39,869 nucleotides of DNA from a virus, in the IMG/VR virus record IMGVR_UViG_3300030102_006169, positions 1 to 39,869 of that record; one strand, 5' to 3'. Each line of letters begins with the position of its first letter. Positions within the stretch are counted from its first letter, which is position 1. Shown one piece after another: positions 22,740 through 31,441 of the stretch. Under the pieces are notes generated by a model. That model did no database searches. It was not told where the DNA came from and was given only the letters and a program-made list of their open reading frames with translations. The translations under genes were made by a program, and so were the position numbers.

Positions 22740-24431
22740 TTAACAGAATTTTCCTAACCCCTCTCCCTTTAAACCTAATGCGTCCTTAACTGAACCTAGA
22801 TTTAATTTATTTGTAAAGTTACCAGCAACATTATTGGCTTTACTTAAACCATTAGATATACCACTTATTGCTTTAAGTATTTGTAATTGGACTTCTGCAG
22901 GTAATAAACCAAATCCTGGAACTAAAGATGTCATAGATAATTGAGTATTCTTTATTTTTTCTTTTAATAATTTAGTTATTACACAGATAATTATTGGTTT
23001 TAGATTTTTTATTAACCATGGCAATAATAATTCATATATTAGTTTTTTAAGTAATTCTTTTAATATATCTTTCCACGTACAAGAACTAGATTTATAATAA
23101 CTTTTTAAAACACTTTTTGTTTCACCATTAGTAAAATATTCCATCATTTGTGTTAACATTTTATTTTTAGGCGAATTAGTCAACTTAAATATTTCTTTAG
23201 TCATATTACTTAATAATCTAATTAAAAATTCTAAACTTGCTTTAGGCGAATCAATTGGATCTACGTTATTAGTTGTTTGATTAATAATATCAGTCATTCC
23301 CTTTTCTAATATTTCTACTTTTTCTCCATCATTAACTGCTTGTGACATTTGGTTATTAATATCAACCAATGTTTGAGAATTTATCGATGCAGTTTTTTTA
23401 TTACAACAATCAGTAAAAACCATTTCACCTTTTTTCTTATCTTCTATGGTTTGTCTTATGTTAGTAATTCTTCTCTCACTGAACTCAAATAAAGAATCGT
23501 CTAAAACAGTTTCTGTTTCATCTTCTAAACCAAACTCTAAAATTTGTTCAATATAAGCATCAGCCTCCATTTCTTTTTCGATACATCTATCACTAATTTG
23601 ACTTCTTTTCCTTAACTCACTAATAGATACACCAAAAACTCCATCTAATGCGGTAGTAAAAACAGTTTGTACATCAAAAAGTGGTAAAATACTATCTAAA
23701 TACTCCATAGTAAAATCTGTTAATGTTTTATTTTGATAGTAATCATCTATTTTAACATTAATAACATTAGGTTCTGGATTGGTAGTTTGTGGATTATTTG
23801 TTGAACCGACAGTAAATGCCGTAGATGAATTTTCTAAAAAAGTAAAATGTGCAATAGTTCTACCATTATTAGGGTTAACCCACGGTATTGTTGCTGGAGT
23901 TTGTTGTATTACATCCCATAAAAATCTATTAAACCCATCATCATATTTTGTTGCACCTATTTCACTATTAGGATTTATTTTAAGTATACATCTTTCATCT
24001 ATATCCTCAACTTTAATGTTAAAACCATTTCCTGATTGTCCAGTATCTGGATTATTTTTAAACATCCAAGGTCCAATATTAGGTTGGCATTTACATGTAT
24101 AACAACTTTTTAAACCTTGTTTAAAAATATTGTTTAATCTATTTGATAAAGGATCAATTACTGACACCAACCAATTAATTATTTTTGTTTTTATTTCATC
24201 TACTTTTAAATCACCGACAACTGCTAAAATGTCTTTTATAAAATAAAATATTGCGAAATTTACATTTAAAGAAGGTAAAGAAGCATCTATAGAAAATTGT
24301 GGTGCACCATTACATTGAGCCTTCAATCTTTTTATCTCATCTATAATTTTTTGTTTAATATTCAGTTGTTCTTTTAACGTTTCAATATTATCACAAATTT
24401 TATTTAGTCTATCTTTTTTTCCTTCTCCCAT
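22740..24431 (-). CDS. Large structural protein with amphipathic C-terminal helices
   Basis: 563 residues of unknown family. The N-terminus is coiled coil (NIETLKEQLNIKQKIIDEIK). A CYTCKC cluster lies at residues 110-115 and a TDCC pair near the middle. A strongly hydrophobic stretch (LIYELLLPWLIKNLKPIIIC, about residues 464-490) could be a membrane-interacting or buried helix pair. The end is Gly/Leu-rich (GISNGLSKANNVAG, LGLKGEGLGKF). It is 3 bases downstream of the small gene at 24435. Tape measure is unlikely at this size and composition. A baseplate or tail-terminus role is inferred from neighbours. Confidence 0.45.
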   Translation of the reverse strand: MGEGKKDRLNKICDNIETLKEQLNIKQKIIDEIKRLKAQCNGAPQFSIDASLPSLNVNFAIFYFIKDILAVVGDLKVDEIKTKIINWLVSVIDPLSNRLNNIFKQGLKSCYTCKCQPNIGPWMFKNNPDTGQSGNGFNIKVEDIDERCILKINPNSEIGATKYDDGFNRFLWDVIQQTPATIPWVNPNNGRTIAHFTFLENSSTAFTVGSTNNPQTTNPEPNVINVKIDDYYQNKTLTDFTMEYLDSILPLFDVQTVFTTALDGVFGVSISELRKRSQISDRCIEKEMEADAYIEQILEFGLEDETETVLDDSLFEFSERRITNIRQTIEDKKKGEMVFTDCCNKKTASINSQTLVDINNQMSQAVNDGEKVEILEKGMTDIINQTTNNVDPIDSPKASLEFLIRLLSNMTKEIFKLTNSPKNKMLTQMMEYFTNGETKSVLKSYYKSSSCTWKDILKELLKKLIYELLLPWLIKNLKPIIICVITKLLKEKIKNTQLSMTSLVPGFGLLPAEVQLQILKAISGISNGLSKANNVAGNFTNKLNLGSVKDALGLKGEGLGKFC

Positions 24432-24434
24432 TGA

Positions 24435-24818
24435 TTAATCTAATTCGTAATCGGTATTATTTTTTTCTTTTTGTTCGTTAAATAAATCCCTCAATAAACT
24501 TTTATCATCTTCACTTAAAGAACTATCATTGTTAATTTTATTGTCTTCTTTATTATCAGTGTCAACGATTTGACTTTGTAATTTGGCTAATGCTAACTTT
24601 CTATCTATAGTACCCTCTATTATTTTTAGTGTATCATTATTTACTTTACCAATCATAGATTCATCATTAATATCCTCAATCTCCGCTCTATTTTTACGCT
24701 CATTAAGTTCTTTGCGAGCACTATTCATAACATTCACACAGTCGTTATAAATTTCTTGCATAAATTCTTGTAAACTACCCTTATCTAAATTTATTTTAGT
24801 TTTCTTTGGTCTTCCCAT
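24435..24818 (-). CDS. Small charged helical protein with GRPKK N-terminus
   Basis: 127 residues starting MGRPKKTK, an AT-hook-like basic tip. It continues with long helices (LQEFMQEIYNDCVNVMNSAR, TLKIIEGTIDRKLALAKLQS) and an acidic C-terminal tail containing DKSLLRDLFNEQ. It lies immediately downstream of the late sigma gene and has its own late element. Two ideas fit: a gp33-like late co-activator with a clamp-binding LLRDLF-type tail, or a small terminase (gp16-like) with a central helical hairpin. Neither has clear sequence support. No enzyme motif is present. Confidence 0.45.
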   Translation of the reverse strand: MGRPKKTKINLDKGSLQEFMQEIYNDCVNVMNSARKELNERKNRAEIEDINDESMIGKVNNDTLKIIEGTIDRKLALAKLQSQIVDTDNKEDNKINNDSSLSEDDKSLLRDLFNEQKEKNNTDYELD

Positions 24819-24830
24819 AAGATATGTTTT

Positions 24831-24841
24831 TATATAAATAC
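24831..24841 (-). promoter_or_regulatory. Candidate phage late promoter element, minus strand
   Basis: Read on the minus strand, GTATTTATATA ends 13 bases before the ATG at 24818, in the 36-base gap after the sigma gene. It is a looser match to the recurring element (core TATTTAT). Confidence 0.4.
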
Positions 24842-24854
24842 TGGAAAATTAAAA

Positions 24855-25592
24855 TTATAATAATCCCTTTTCTATTTTGAATCCTTTTAATGCAGAGTAA
24901 ATCTTTTTAAATCTTCTCATAGCTACACGTATGTCTTTAGTAGTTAAACCAGATAATTCTCTAATATAAGCTAGTATTAAATTTTTATTATACTTATTAC
25001 CACTTTCTACTTGTTCAAAAATAGTTTCCCAGTTATCTAAAACTTGCATTAGAGAATTACCAACGGCTAATTCATTTTCATTTAATTTACCGTGTTCAAT
25101 TTCAGCTTTAATATTTGCTGATATTTCTTTAATAAATTCATCTAATGGGGTTTTATCTCTTTCTTCTAATGTATATTGATAGTCATCCATTTCTTCTACA
25201 GTCTTATAAACATCATCATATGCTAAGTCTGTTTTCATTCTTTTATCAGATTTAAGTAACTGTCCTAATAAATAATTTTTACAAATAGTTCCGAAATATG
25301 AATAAGCTTTTTTACCTTGTTCGGGCTCAAACTTATTCATTTTCATTGCTAAAAATGATAAGGTATCGGCATGAAGATCTTCAAACTCCATATCTTTTCT
25401 ATAAAGCTTATATCTCCTTATTATGGATTCTATCATTTTATTTAAAGGTGCACGTAAACTATTATTATAGATACGATTACGTTTATGTTCATCTTCACAA
25501 GTTAAAAATTCTACAACCGCTTTTTCTTCTTCTGGACCAAAATATAAGTTAGTGGTTCTTTTTCTACCTCTTTTTTTAGATTCTTCAGACAT
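24855..25592 (-). CDS. Late sigma factor (T4 gp55-like)
   Basis: 245 residues. Residues about 44-115 match sigma region 2: helices with RAPLNKMIESIIRRYKLY, EFEDLHADTLSFLAMKMNKF and KKAYSYFGTICKNYLLGQL, the pattern E-D-L-x-x-D...F-x-P...F-S-Y-F used for core binding and -10 melting. A charged middle is followed by a helical C-terminus (TKDIRVAMRRFKKIYSALKG), which could be a reduced region-4-like or flap-binding part. T4 gp55 (185 aa) has region 2 but no full region 4. The N-terminus is Lys/Arg-rich. It probably directs host core polymerase to the (G)ATATTTAT elements. Its start follows the upstream stop directly (TAAATG). Confidence 0.8.
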   Translation of the reverse strand: MSEESKKRGRKRTTNLYFGPEEEKAVVEFLTCEDEHKRNRIYNNSLRAPLNKMIESIIRRYKLYRKDMEFEDLHADTLSFLAMKMNKFEPEQGKKAYSYFGTICKNYLLGQLLKSDKRMKTDLAYDDVYKTVEEMDDYQYTLEERDKTPLDEFIKEISANIKAEIEHGKLNENELAVGNSLMQVLDNWETIFEQVESGNKYNKNLILAYIRELSGLTTKDIRVAMRRFKKIYSALKGFKIEKGLL

Positions 25593-26390
25593 TTAAGTTG
25601 TTTCTGCTTCATATGTTATTTCTCTATCTTCGGTGAAAAAATATTCTTTTTTAGCTTTATTAACCCAAAATTTACTTTCAATTACATTAATATTGTTTTT
25701 ATATTCGTCAAACAATGAACCAGCACGATTATTAATATGTTTATAACCTAGTTTAGGTATAACCATTATTTGGACATCTAAGTAACTTAATCTTAATAAG
25801 AATTCATATGTAAAAGTTAATTTCATATGTTTCTTTAAACCACCATGTTCTTTAAACAATTCTTTATTAACTACCATACCATCAAAATTAAAATTTTGTA
25901 TTTTTTGTAACGTCTCATGATCTAATAGTCCCATACTTTCTGATACATTTTGCACCCAAACATTTTCATTAGTAAAAGAAATAAATTCACCATTTTCGTT
26001 ACATTCAAAAATTATAGGTAAAAATACACCTACTTCAGGATATGCATCTCTATACTTAACTACATTATCAAACCATATAGGGGATAATGAATCATCGTAT
26101 TCTAAAAATGAGAAGTATTTAGATGTAGATTGTTCTACACCGTAATTTATTTGTGACTGAAAGTCGTAATCACCACTTTTATTTTCCACAACTTTTGTAA
26201 TTGAGGATATATCACCATATTCAAAGGAATTTAAAAAGTCTTTTAATTTTTTATTTTTTGCATGTACGATTAAAACCTCATCCGGAAGTGTTTTTTGTTC
26301 ATTAACACTTTTAATTGCTTTTTCAAAATATTCACTTACACTATCATCTAACTTGTGAATTGGAATAATTAAACTAATATCTGTTTTCAT
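25593..26390 (-). CDS. Family 2-like glycosyltransferase (GT-A)
   Basis: 265 residues opening with the GT-A start SLIIPIHKLDDSVSEYFEKA, then PDEVLIVHAK and the nucleotide/metal-binding acidic site EYDDSLSP (residues 97-104). A second-half pattern (FDGMVVNKELFKEHGGLKKH, FTYEFLLRLSYLDVQIMVIP) matches the acceptor region of GT2 enzymes. It is cytoplasmic with no membrane anchor. The stop abuts the sigma factor start. It likely transfers a sugar from a nucleotide donor; donor and acceptor are unknown. Confidence 0.75.
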   Translation of the reverse strand: MKTDISLIIPIHKLDDSVSEYFEKAIKSVNEQKTLPDEVLIVHAKNKKLKDFLNSFEYGDISSITKVVENKSGDYDFQSQINYGVEQSTSKYFSFLEYDDSLSPIWFDNVVKYRDAYPEVGVFLPIIFECNENGEFISFTNENVWVQNVSESMGLLDHETLQKIQNFNFDGMVVNKELFKEHGGLKKHMKLTFTYEFLLRLSYLDVQIMVIPKLGYKHINNRAGSLFDEYKNNINVIESKFWVNKAKKEYFFTEDREITYEAETT

Positions 26391-26399
26391 AACTATTTT

Positions 26400-27530
26400 T
26401 TATTTTGTTGTAATTTCTTCTTTTTTGTTATTTTCAGTCTCTTTAGCATCTACTACACCTAATTCTGTTAGTCTTCTACTAAAAATTCTATTATATACCT
26501 CTTTAATGTGTTGTCTAGTTTCTTCTTCACTATATTTATTTTCATACTCTTCCATCTTACTTAATACGTTCTGAGGTAACGCATCCTCTAAATATAAACC
26601 AACCATAGTGGATATCATGTCTGGTATAGCATTTAAATTAGTAACCCAAACACCATTATCTATTAACTTAAGTGATCCATTTTCATCTGTTTCACCCATC
26701 CATTCAGGTATCATTCTAGGAATTTTACCAATAACTGGTGTTTTTGACTTAATAGCTTCTAGTGGAAATGTACCAAAACTTGATAATTCATCTACCCAAA
26801 CACCTAAAAATGATTCAGATAAAGTTTTTGCAAATTCTTTTCTAGGTAAACCTGACATATCTCTAAAAGTTATAAAACGATAGTGAGGGTATTTTTGGAA
26901 AAATACCTTTACAATTTTCAAAATTTCTCTTTTATCTCTAGCAGAAATAGCAATTGTAGGTATTTTAGGTTTATCACTATTTTTAAAATAATTAGGGATA
27001 CCAATAGGAATTACTTCAGTAACTAAGTTTCTAAAAATTGACTCAACATACTTTTTTAAATTTTCATTAGTGGTTATTACTTCATTAATACCAAAGGCAT
27101 TCCAATTTTCACCAATCTCCAACATTTCGAAAATGTATTCGTAAGATTGTAAGAATACTATTCTTTTACAAGGAAAATTTACTGTTTGTTTCATAATACT
27201 AGCAAATGCTTCAGGAATTATTACAAAATCTTGTGGTCCCACTTTAAGTGTTTGAGATTCAATGGATATATGCGGTAATTCTGCATATTCTTCACCCAAC
27301 CATTCAGCAATACCCATACCTTCTTCATCACCTCTTAATTTGTAATCATTTTTATCATGTAATATCTGAGCATTAAAACCTAATTCTCTTAATATTTTAA
27401 CATGTTCATAAATGGTTGCCACACCTGCAGTGGGATTACCTTTAGTATCTAAAGTAAAGAAGTAGATACCGAAATCTTTTTTAACTATCTTTTCGATAGT
27501 ATCTTTTACTGTACTTTTATTTTCACTCAT
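26400..27530 (-). CDS. GT-B glycosyltransferase (GT4/group 1-like)
   Basis: 376 residues. The N-terminal half has a Rossmann-like start with a donor/acceptor loop (IYFFTLDTKGNPTAGVATIY, VKILRELGFNAQILHD). The C-terminal half carries the group-1 signature, an acidic residue then a Gly-rich turn and E-A-I (SFLGVWVDELSSFGTFPLEA, then IKSKTPVIG). The Glu-rich C-terminal tail (DAKETENNKKEEITTK) looks disordered. It lies 9 bases upstream of the GT2-like gene in the same direction. Donor specificity cannot be read from the sequence. Confidence 0.75.
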   Translation of the reverse strand: MSENKSTVKDTIEKIVKKDFGIYFFTLDTKGNPTAGVATIYEHVKILRELGFNAQILHDKNDYKLRGDEEGMGIAEWLGEEYAELPHISIESQTLKVGPQDFVIIPEAFASIMKQTVNFPCKRIVFLQSYEYIFEMLEIGENWNAFGINEVITTNENLKKYVESIFRNLVTEVIPIGIPNYFKNSDKPKIPTIAISARDKREILKIVKVFFQKYPHYRFITFRDMSGLPRKEFAKTLSESFLGVWVDELSSFGTFPLEAIKSKTPVIGKIPRMIPEWMGETDENGSLKLIDNGVWVTNLNAIPDMISTMVGLYLEDALPQNVLSKMEEYENKYSEEETRQHIKEVYNRIFSRRLTELGVVDAKETENNKKEEITTK

Positions 27531-27552
27531 TTTTTCGTTTTTAATTTATTTA

Positions 27553-27867
27553 TTATAATTCTTTTATTATACCTTTCATTAGTAAGGTGTTAAATGATAG
27601 TTTAAATGGTATTGGTAATTGATTTAATCCCATCATACCCATTTTATCGTCTACTATATCATTATAACTAAGTAATGCACCAATTAAATCTCTATACATT
27701 TCGTATTTAGTTACATCTATTTTTAACGATGCTAAAGATTCATCTTCATTAGTTTCTTTTGAATTGTCCTCACACTTAGTTTCAATGTCATATTGTACTT
27801 GATTTGCTAATTGATCGATATCGAAATAAAATTCTTTACCCCCCACATTTAATAATATATCATCCAT
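27553..27867 (-). CDS. Small acidic protein of unknown function, 104 aa
   Basis: It begins MDDILLNVGGKEFYFDIDQL, with an acidic linker (CEDNSKETNEDESLASL) and a Met/Leu-rich end (KMGMMGLNQLPIPFKLSFNT). There is no membrane segment, signal or enzyme motif. It is flanked by glycosyltransferase and HAD-like genes on the same strand, with short gaps. I do not recognise it. The intact frame and an A/T-rich leader typical of this genome support a real gene. Confidence 0.55.
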   Translation of the reverse strand: MDDILLNVGGKEFYFDIDQLANQVQYDIETKCEDNSKETNEDESLASLKIDVTKYEMYRDLIGALLSYNDIVDDKMGMMGLNQLPIPFKLSFNTLLMKGIIKEL

Positions 27868-27924
27868 ATTAATCTTTTTTTTTTTAATTTAAATTATTAT
27901 TGTTATAAGTAAACATTAAACTGA

Positions 27925-28548
27925 TTATATATCTTCATATTCAATTGTTTCAGTACTTAAAATTTTTTCTAACATACTTTTATCTTCTAATAGTTCTTTT
28001 AAATCAACTATTGTATAATCTGAGTTACAATTTTTATTGTACGTATTGATAACTTTAATTGATACTTTTTCTGATGGTTTTGTTAATAATGTATCAGGAG
28101 ACGCAGTTATTAATACATCAACATGTTCCCATTTATCTTTATAGTCTCTTACAAATTTAATGGTATTTACTTTACAAGATAATTTAGATAAAAAGAATAA
28201 TGTTGCCGGTTTACTATTATTTAATTCTTTACTAATAATAATTGGGGTATGGCCCATATCCTCTATCATATTATGTAATTGGTTTAAGTGTTCCACAGAA
28301 TTTAATTTTACTTCACCCGCATGTCCAAATATTTCTAATGATGCATCAACATACATAAATTTGTTTAAGTCTTTCGTACCACCAGTAAATTTAAAATGAC
28401 TCAATAAATCTAAATCTTTTATATTCCTCTCTATTTCTTTATTCTCACCTGTTTCTTCATCAATAACAGGATAATATTTATCATACACTAATTCAAATTT
28501 TGTTATAAAATCTCTTACAACACCATCTATTGTTATACCTATTTTCAT
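27925..28548 (-). CDS. HAD-like (nucleotidase-type) protein lacking catalytic aspartates
   Basis: 207 residues starting MKIGITIDGVVRDF, aligning with the DxDGVxRDF motif I of 5'-nucleotidase-like HAD proteins. The nucleophile position is Thr6 instead of Asp, and only D8 remains. A motif II-like strand ends in IIISKEL (residues 103-109), a basic candidate follows in RDYKDKW, and the motif IV-like strand DVLITASPDTL (144-154) has TA where the usual DD would be. It looks like a catalytically inactive HAD fold. It lies just downstream of the GDP-fucose synthase gene. A regulatory or structural role is possible. The original family was probably phosphatase/deoxyribonucleotidase. Confidence 0.55.
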   Translation of the reverse strand: MKIGITIDGVVRDFITKFELVYDKYYPVIDEETGENKEIERNIKDLDLLSHFKFTGGTKDLNKFMYVDASLEIFGHAGEVKLNSVEHLNQLHNMIEDMGHTPIIISKELNNSKPATLFFLSKLSCKVNTIKFVRDYKDKWEHVDVLITASPDTLLTKPSEKVSIKVINTYNKNCNSDYTIVDLKELLEDKSMLEKILSTETIEYEDI

Positions 28549-28572
28549 TTTTTTAATACTTATTATATTTTT

Positions 28573-29523
28573 TTATTGTTGGGGTGTAACTATTGATTTA
28601 TTTTTTGTTCCCCTAATTTTATCGTAATTAGTCTCAAACCAACTTATAGTCTCTCTTAAACCTTTATAAATTGGTGTGAATTTAAAATTTGGTAAATAAT
28701 GTTTTATTTTACTATTATCTGAAGGTTTTCTATACTGTCCATCTGGTTTATTATTATCCCATTTAACTTCACCTTTAAAATTCATTATTTCTATAATCAT
28801 ACCAACTACTTCTTTTATTGATATTTCTTCAGAAGTGGATAAAATTATTGGTTCGTCTTCGTTATAATTATGTAATACCCATTCAGTAAGTTTAGCAACA
28901 TCTTTATTATATATAAATTCTCTTAAAGGTTTTCCACTACCCCAAATAGTTAAGGGAGTATTAGTTTCTCTTGCGATGTAACATTTATGGATTAAAGAAG
29001 GTACTACATGCCCATTTTCTATATCGAAATTATCGTTTATTCCATATATGTTAGTAGGTATGACTGATTTATAATTTAAACCATATTGTTCTCTGTACGC
29101 TCTTATTTGAATGTCTGCCATTCTTTTTGCATATGCATAAGCATCATTACTAAAATGTGGTGGACCCATATGTATATTTTTTTCCGTTAATGGGTATTCT
29201 ACATCATTTGGAAACACACAGGTTGATAGGAAACAAACTAAGTTTTCAACACGAGTTTTTCTTGCAGTTTCAATAACATTAGTATTAATCATTATATTTT
29301 CATAGAAAAACTCACCTTTAAAATTCATATTACCACCTAAACCACCTACTTTAGCTGCAGCATGAATTACACCATCAAAAATCTCTTCACTCATACTTTT
29401 CTCAACTGAATATTTATTACGTAAATCACAATGATCTCTACCCCAAGTTACATAGTTTTTTTTACCTTTAAAGTTAGAACCAACTAACCCATTACCACCT
29501 GTTACTAAAATTTTTTTACTCAT
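28573..29523 (-). CDS. fcl: GDP-L-fucose synthase
   Basis: An NADPH-dependent epimerase/reductase converting GDP-4-keto-6-deoxymannose to GDP-L-fucose. This extended SDR fold has the NADP site TGGNGLVG at residues 8-15, the catalytic Ser/Cys in FLSTCVFP (S100, C102), Y129 and K133 in DAYAYAKRMAD, and H172 in GHVVPSLI. These residues have the same spacing as S107, C109, Y136, K140 and H179 of the E. coli enzyme (constant offset of seven). It overlaps the gmd stop by four bases (ATGA). At 316 aa it matches E. coli WcaG (321 aa) and appears functional. Confidence 0.93.
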   Translation of the reverse strand: MSKKILVTGGNGLVGSNFKGKKNYVTWGRDHCDLRNKYSVEKSMSEEIFDGVIHAAAKVGGLGGNMNFKGEFFYENIMINTNVIETARKTRVENLVCFLSTCVFPNDVEYPLTEKNIHMGPPHFSNDAYAYAKRMADIQIRAYREQYGLNYKSVIPTNIYGINDNFDIENGHVVPSLIHKCYIARETNTPLTIWGSGKPLREFIYNKDVAKLTEWVLHNYNEDEPIILSTSEEISIKEVVGMIIEIMNFKGEVKWDNNKPDGQYRKPSDNSKIKHYLPNFKFTPIYKGLRETISWFETNYDKIRGTKNKSIVTPQQ

Positions 29524-30560
29524 AAATCTAAATTTTCTACTTTTTCATTATTTACTATCCAGTTATTTTTTAAATAAGGTTTTTTGTTATAATAATAATC
29601 TAACCAATATTTAATCATTTCATCAATCATAGATTCAAATGTATACTTAGGATTCCACCCTAATTTATTTTTAATCTTTGTTGAATCCCCTTTTAATTTT
29701 TTTAATTCTTCCGGTCTTTTATGTTTTTCATCTACTTTAACATAGTCTATATAATTTAAATTTAGTGATTTAAATGTGTATTCACATAAATCTTTTACCG
29801 AATGAGATACACCTGTAGCACAAACATAATCTTCTGGTTTATCGTCTTGTAACATTAACCACATAGCCTCAACATAATCTTTTGCGTGTCCCCAATCTCT
29901 AGTTGCATCCAAATTACCTAAACGTAATTCTTTTTGTAACCCTAATTTGATTTTAACTGCCGCTTTAACCACTTTGTTGGTTACAAAATTAGTTCCTCTT
30001 CTAGGCGACTCATGGTTAAATAAAATACCATTCCATATTTTCATATTATAAGAATTCCTATAGTTTCTACATATATTATATGAAAATACTTTAGCACAAC
30101 CATAAGGTGATACTGGGCTCAATGGTGTAGTTTCCCTCTGATAACCATCTATATCTATATTATTACCAAACATTTCTGAAGAGGATGCTTGATACATCTT
30201 AGATTGTGGTGAAACCATTCGTATTGCTTCTAATAAGTTAAGTGTTCCTAAACCTGTTGCATTCGCAGTATATATTGGTTGATCGAAACTAATCCTAACG
30301 TGTGACTGTGCAGCTAAATTATATATTTCATCTGGTTGTACTTTTTGTAAAACCCTCACTAAAGAAGCCATATCTGTTAAATCCGCATATTCTAAATTAA
30401 TTTTATTTAATTCTCTTAAATGCTCTATTCTAGTAGATTGAGTTTCTGAAACAGAGTTTCTTTTAACTGTACCCCAAACCTCATATTTTTTTTCTATTAA
30501 AAATTCAGCCAAATAAGAACCATCTTGTCCGTTAATTCCTGTTATTAAAACTTTTTTCAT
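29520..30560 (-). CDS. gmd: GDP-mannose 4,6-dehydratase
   Basis: This NADP-dependent enzyme makes GDP-4-keto-6-deoxymannose, the precursor of GDP-L-fucose and related 6-deoxyhexoses. The glycine motif TGINGQDGSYLAEFL is at residues 7-21. The catalytic residues of the family are present: S127 and E129 in ASSSEMFG, and Y153 and K157 in YGCAKVFSY. Other family signatures are FNHESPRRG and LGNLDATRDWGHAKDYVEAM. Length is 346 aa, normal for the family. It is directly coupled to fcl downstream, so the pair completes GDP-mannose to GDP-L-fucose. The GDP-mannose source would be the host. Confidence 0.95.
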   Translation of the reverse strand: MKKVLITGINGQDGSYLAEFLIEKKYEVWGTVKRNSVSETQSTRIEHLRELNKINLEYADLTDMASLVRVLQKVQPDEIYNLAAQSHVRISFDQPIYTANATGLGTLNLLEAIRMVSPQSKMYQASSSEMFGNNIDIDGYQRETTPLSPVSPYGCAKVFSYNICRNYRNSYNMKIWNGILFNHESPRRGTNFVTNKVVKAAVKIKLGLQKELRLGNLDATRDWGHAKDYVEAMWLMLQDDKPEDYVCATGVSHSVKDLCEYTFKSLNLNYIDYVKVDEKHKRPEELKKLKGDSTKIKNKLGWNPKYTFESMIDEMIKYWLDYYYNKKPYLKNNWIVNNEKVENLDL

Positions 30561-30571
30561 TTATTTTGTTT

Positions 30572-31432
30572 TTATAGATTTTCTTTTATAATATTTATTA
30601 ATTGTGCAGCCCTTTTATAATATGTGTGGTTTTTCTTAACATGTTCATAACCTTTTTCTACCATCTTTTCCCTTTCTTTATCATTGTCTAAATAAAATTT
30701 TATTTTATCTATTAAGTCTTTTTCATTTTCGTAAACAACAATGTTTTCACCGATAGTGAATAGGTTTTCTAATCCTGCAGTACGATTAGTAATTAATAAA
30801 GTTTTACACCCTAAAGTCTCAAAGGTTCTGAAATTTATGTCCTCAGATAAATTTCTATTAAAATGTATTTTATAGGAATTAATTGCTTTCACCATTTCAT
30901 CACCAATGACAAATATATCTTTTTTCACCGGTATTTTATTTCTTTCAATTAAATTAATCCATTGTTTTCTATTTAACCAATTACCACAAAAACCTACATT
31001 ATTTATTTTTTCCACATTGTCTATTGGATAAATTAAATCATCAGGATACGCATTAGGGAAATAAATACATTTTTGAGTGAAGTATTTTTCATGTCCGTAT
31101 ACCGCATGTAAAACAATATCAATATTATGTTTATTACAGGTATTAATATGCTTTTGATGTACGCAGTGAGAATCTATTGACCAAAATATTTTTAGTCCTG
31201 TGAAATTACTTAAATCAGGCACCCAGTTATTTTCTTCATAATTCTCCAACAATAGAATCACATCACAATCTTTAGAAATTTCATTAAATGGTATTATAAA
31301 ATTATCATAATTGAGCCCCCACACTATAGACTCAACGTTATATTTCTGTAAGGATCTATTTAAGTTTAGGGCTTCACGATATTCTAAATTACCACTGTTT
31401 CTACCTTTTTCCTGAATAATTAATATTTTCAT
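30572..31432 (-). CDS. GT-B glycosyltransferase (CgeB/Glyco_trans_1_2-like)
   Basis: 286 residues. The N-terminus is a Rossmann-type start (MKILIIQEKGRNSGN) and the C-terminal half matches the short group-1 domain: HFNRNLSEDINFRTFETLGC, KTLLITNRTAG, then IVVYENEKDLIDKIKFYLDN and HTYYKRA. Glyco_trans_1_2-type enzymes occur in spore coat, DNA-glycosylation and polysaccharide loci. A DCDVILLLENYE acidic strand forms part of the N-domain. The gene begins 9 bases downstream of the DxD-type gene at 31442 and precedes gmd. Confidence 0.75.
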   Translation of the reverse strand: MKILIIQEKGRNSGNLEYREALNLNRSLQKYNVESIVWGLNYDNFIIPFNEISKDCDVILLLENYEENNWVPDLSNFTGLKIFWSIDSHCVHQKHINTCNKHNIDIVLHAVYGHEKYFTQKCIYFPNAYPDDLIYPIDNVEKINNVGFCGNWLNRKQWINLIERNKIPVKKDIFVIGDEMVKAINSYKIHFNRNLSEDINFRTFETLGCKTLLITNRTAGLENLFTIGENIVVYENEKDLIDKIKFYLDNDKEREKMVEKGYEHVKKNHTYYKRAAQLINIIKENL

Positions 31433-31441
31433 AAGATAATT

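Noticed and set aside
23779-24102. Open frame on the plus strand inside the 563-residue minus-strand gene
   Set aside because: It has no leader or neighbours on its strand, lies wholly within a long intact minus-strand gene, and has hydrophobic shadow-like composition.
27531-27552. TAATAAATAAATTAA-type sequence (minus strand) before the gene ending at 27530 considered as a late promoter
   Set aside because: It does not contain the (G)ATATTTAT core in the right orientation; such AT runs are common in this genome.
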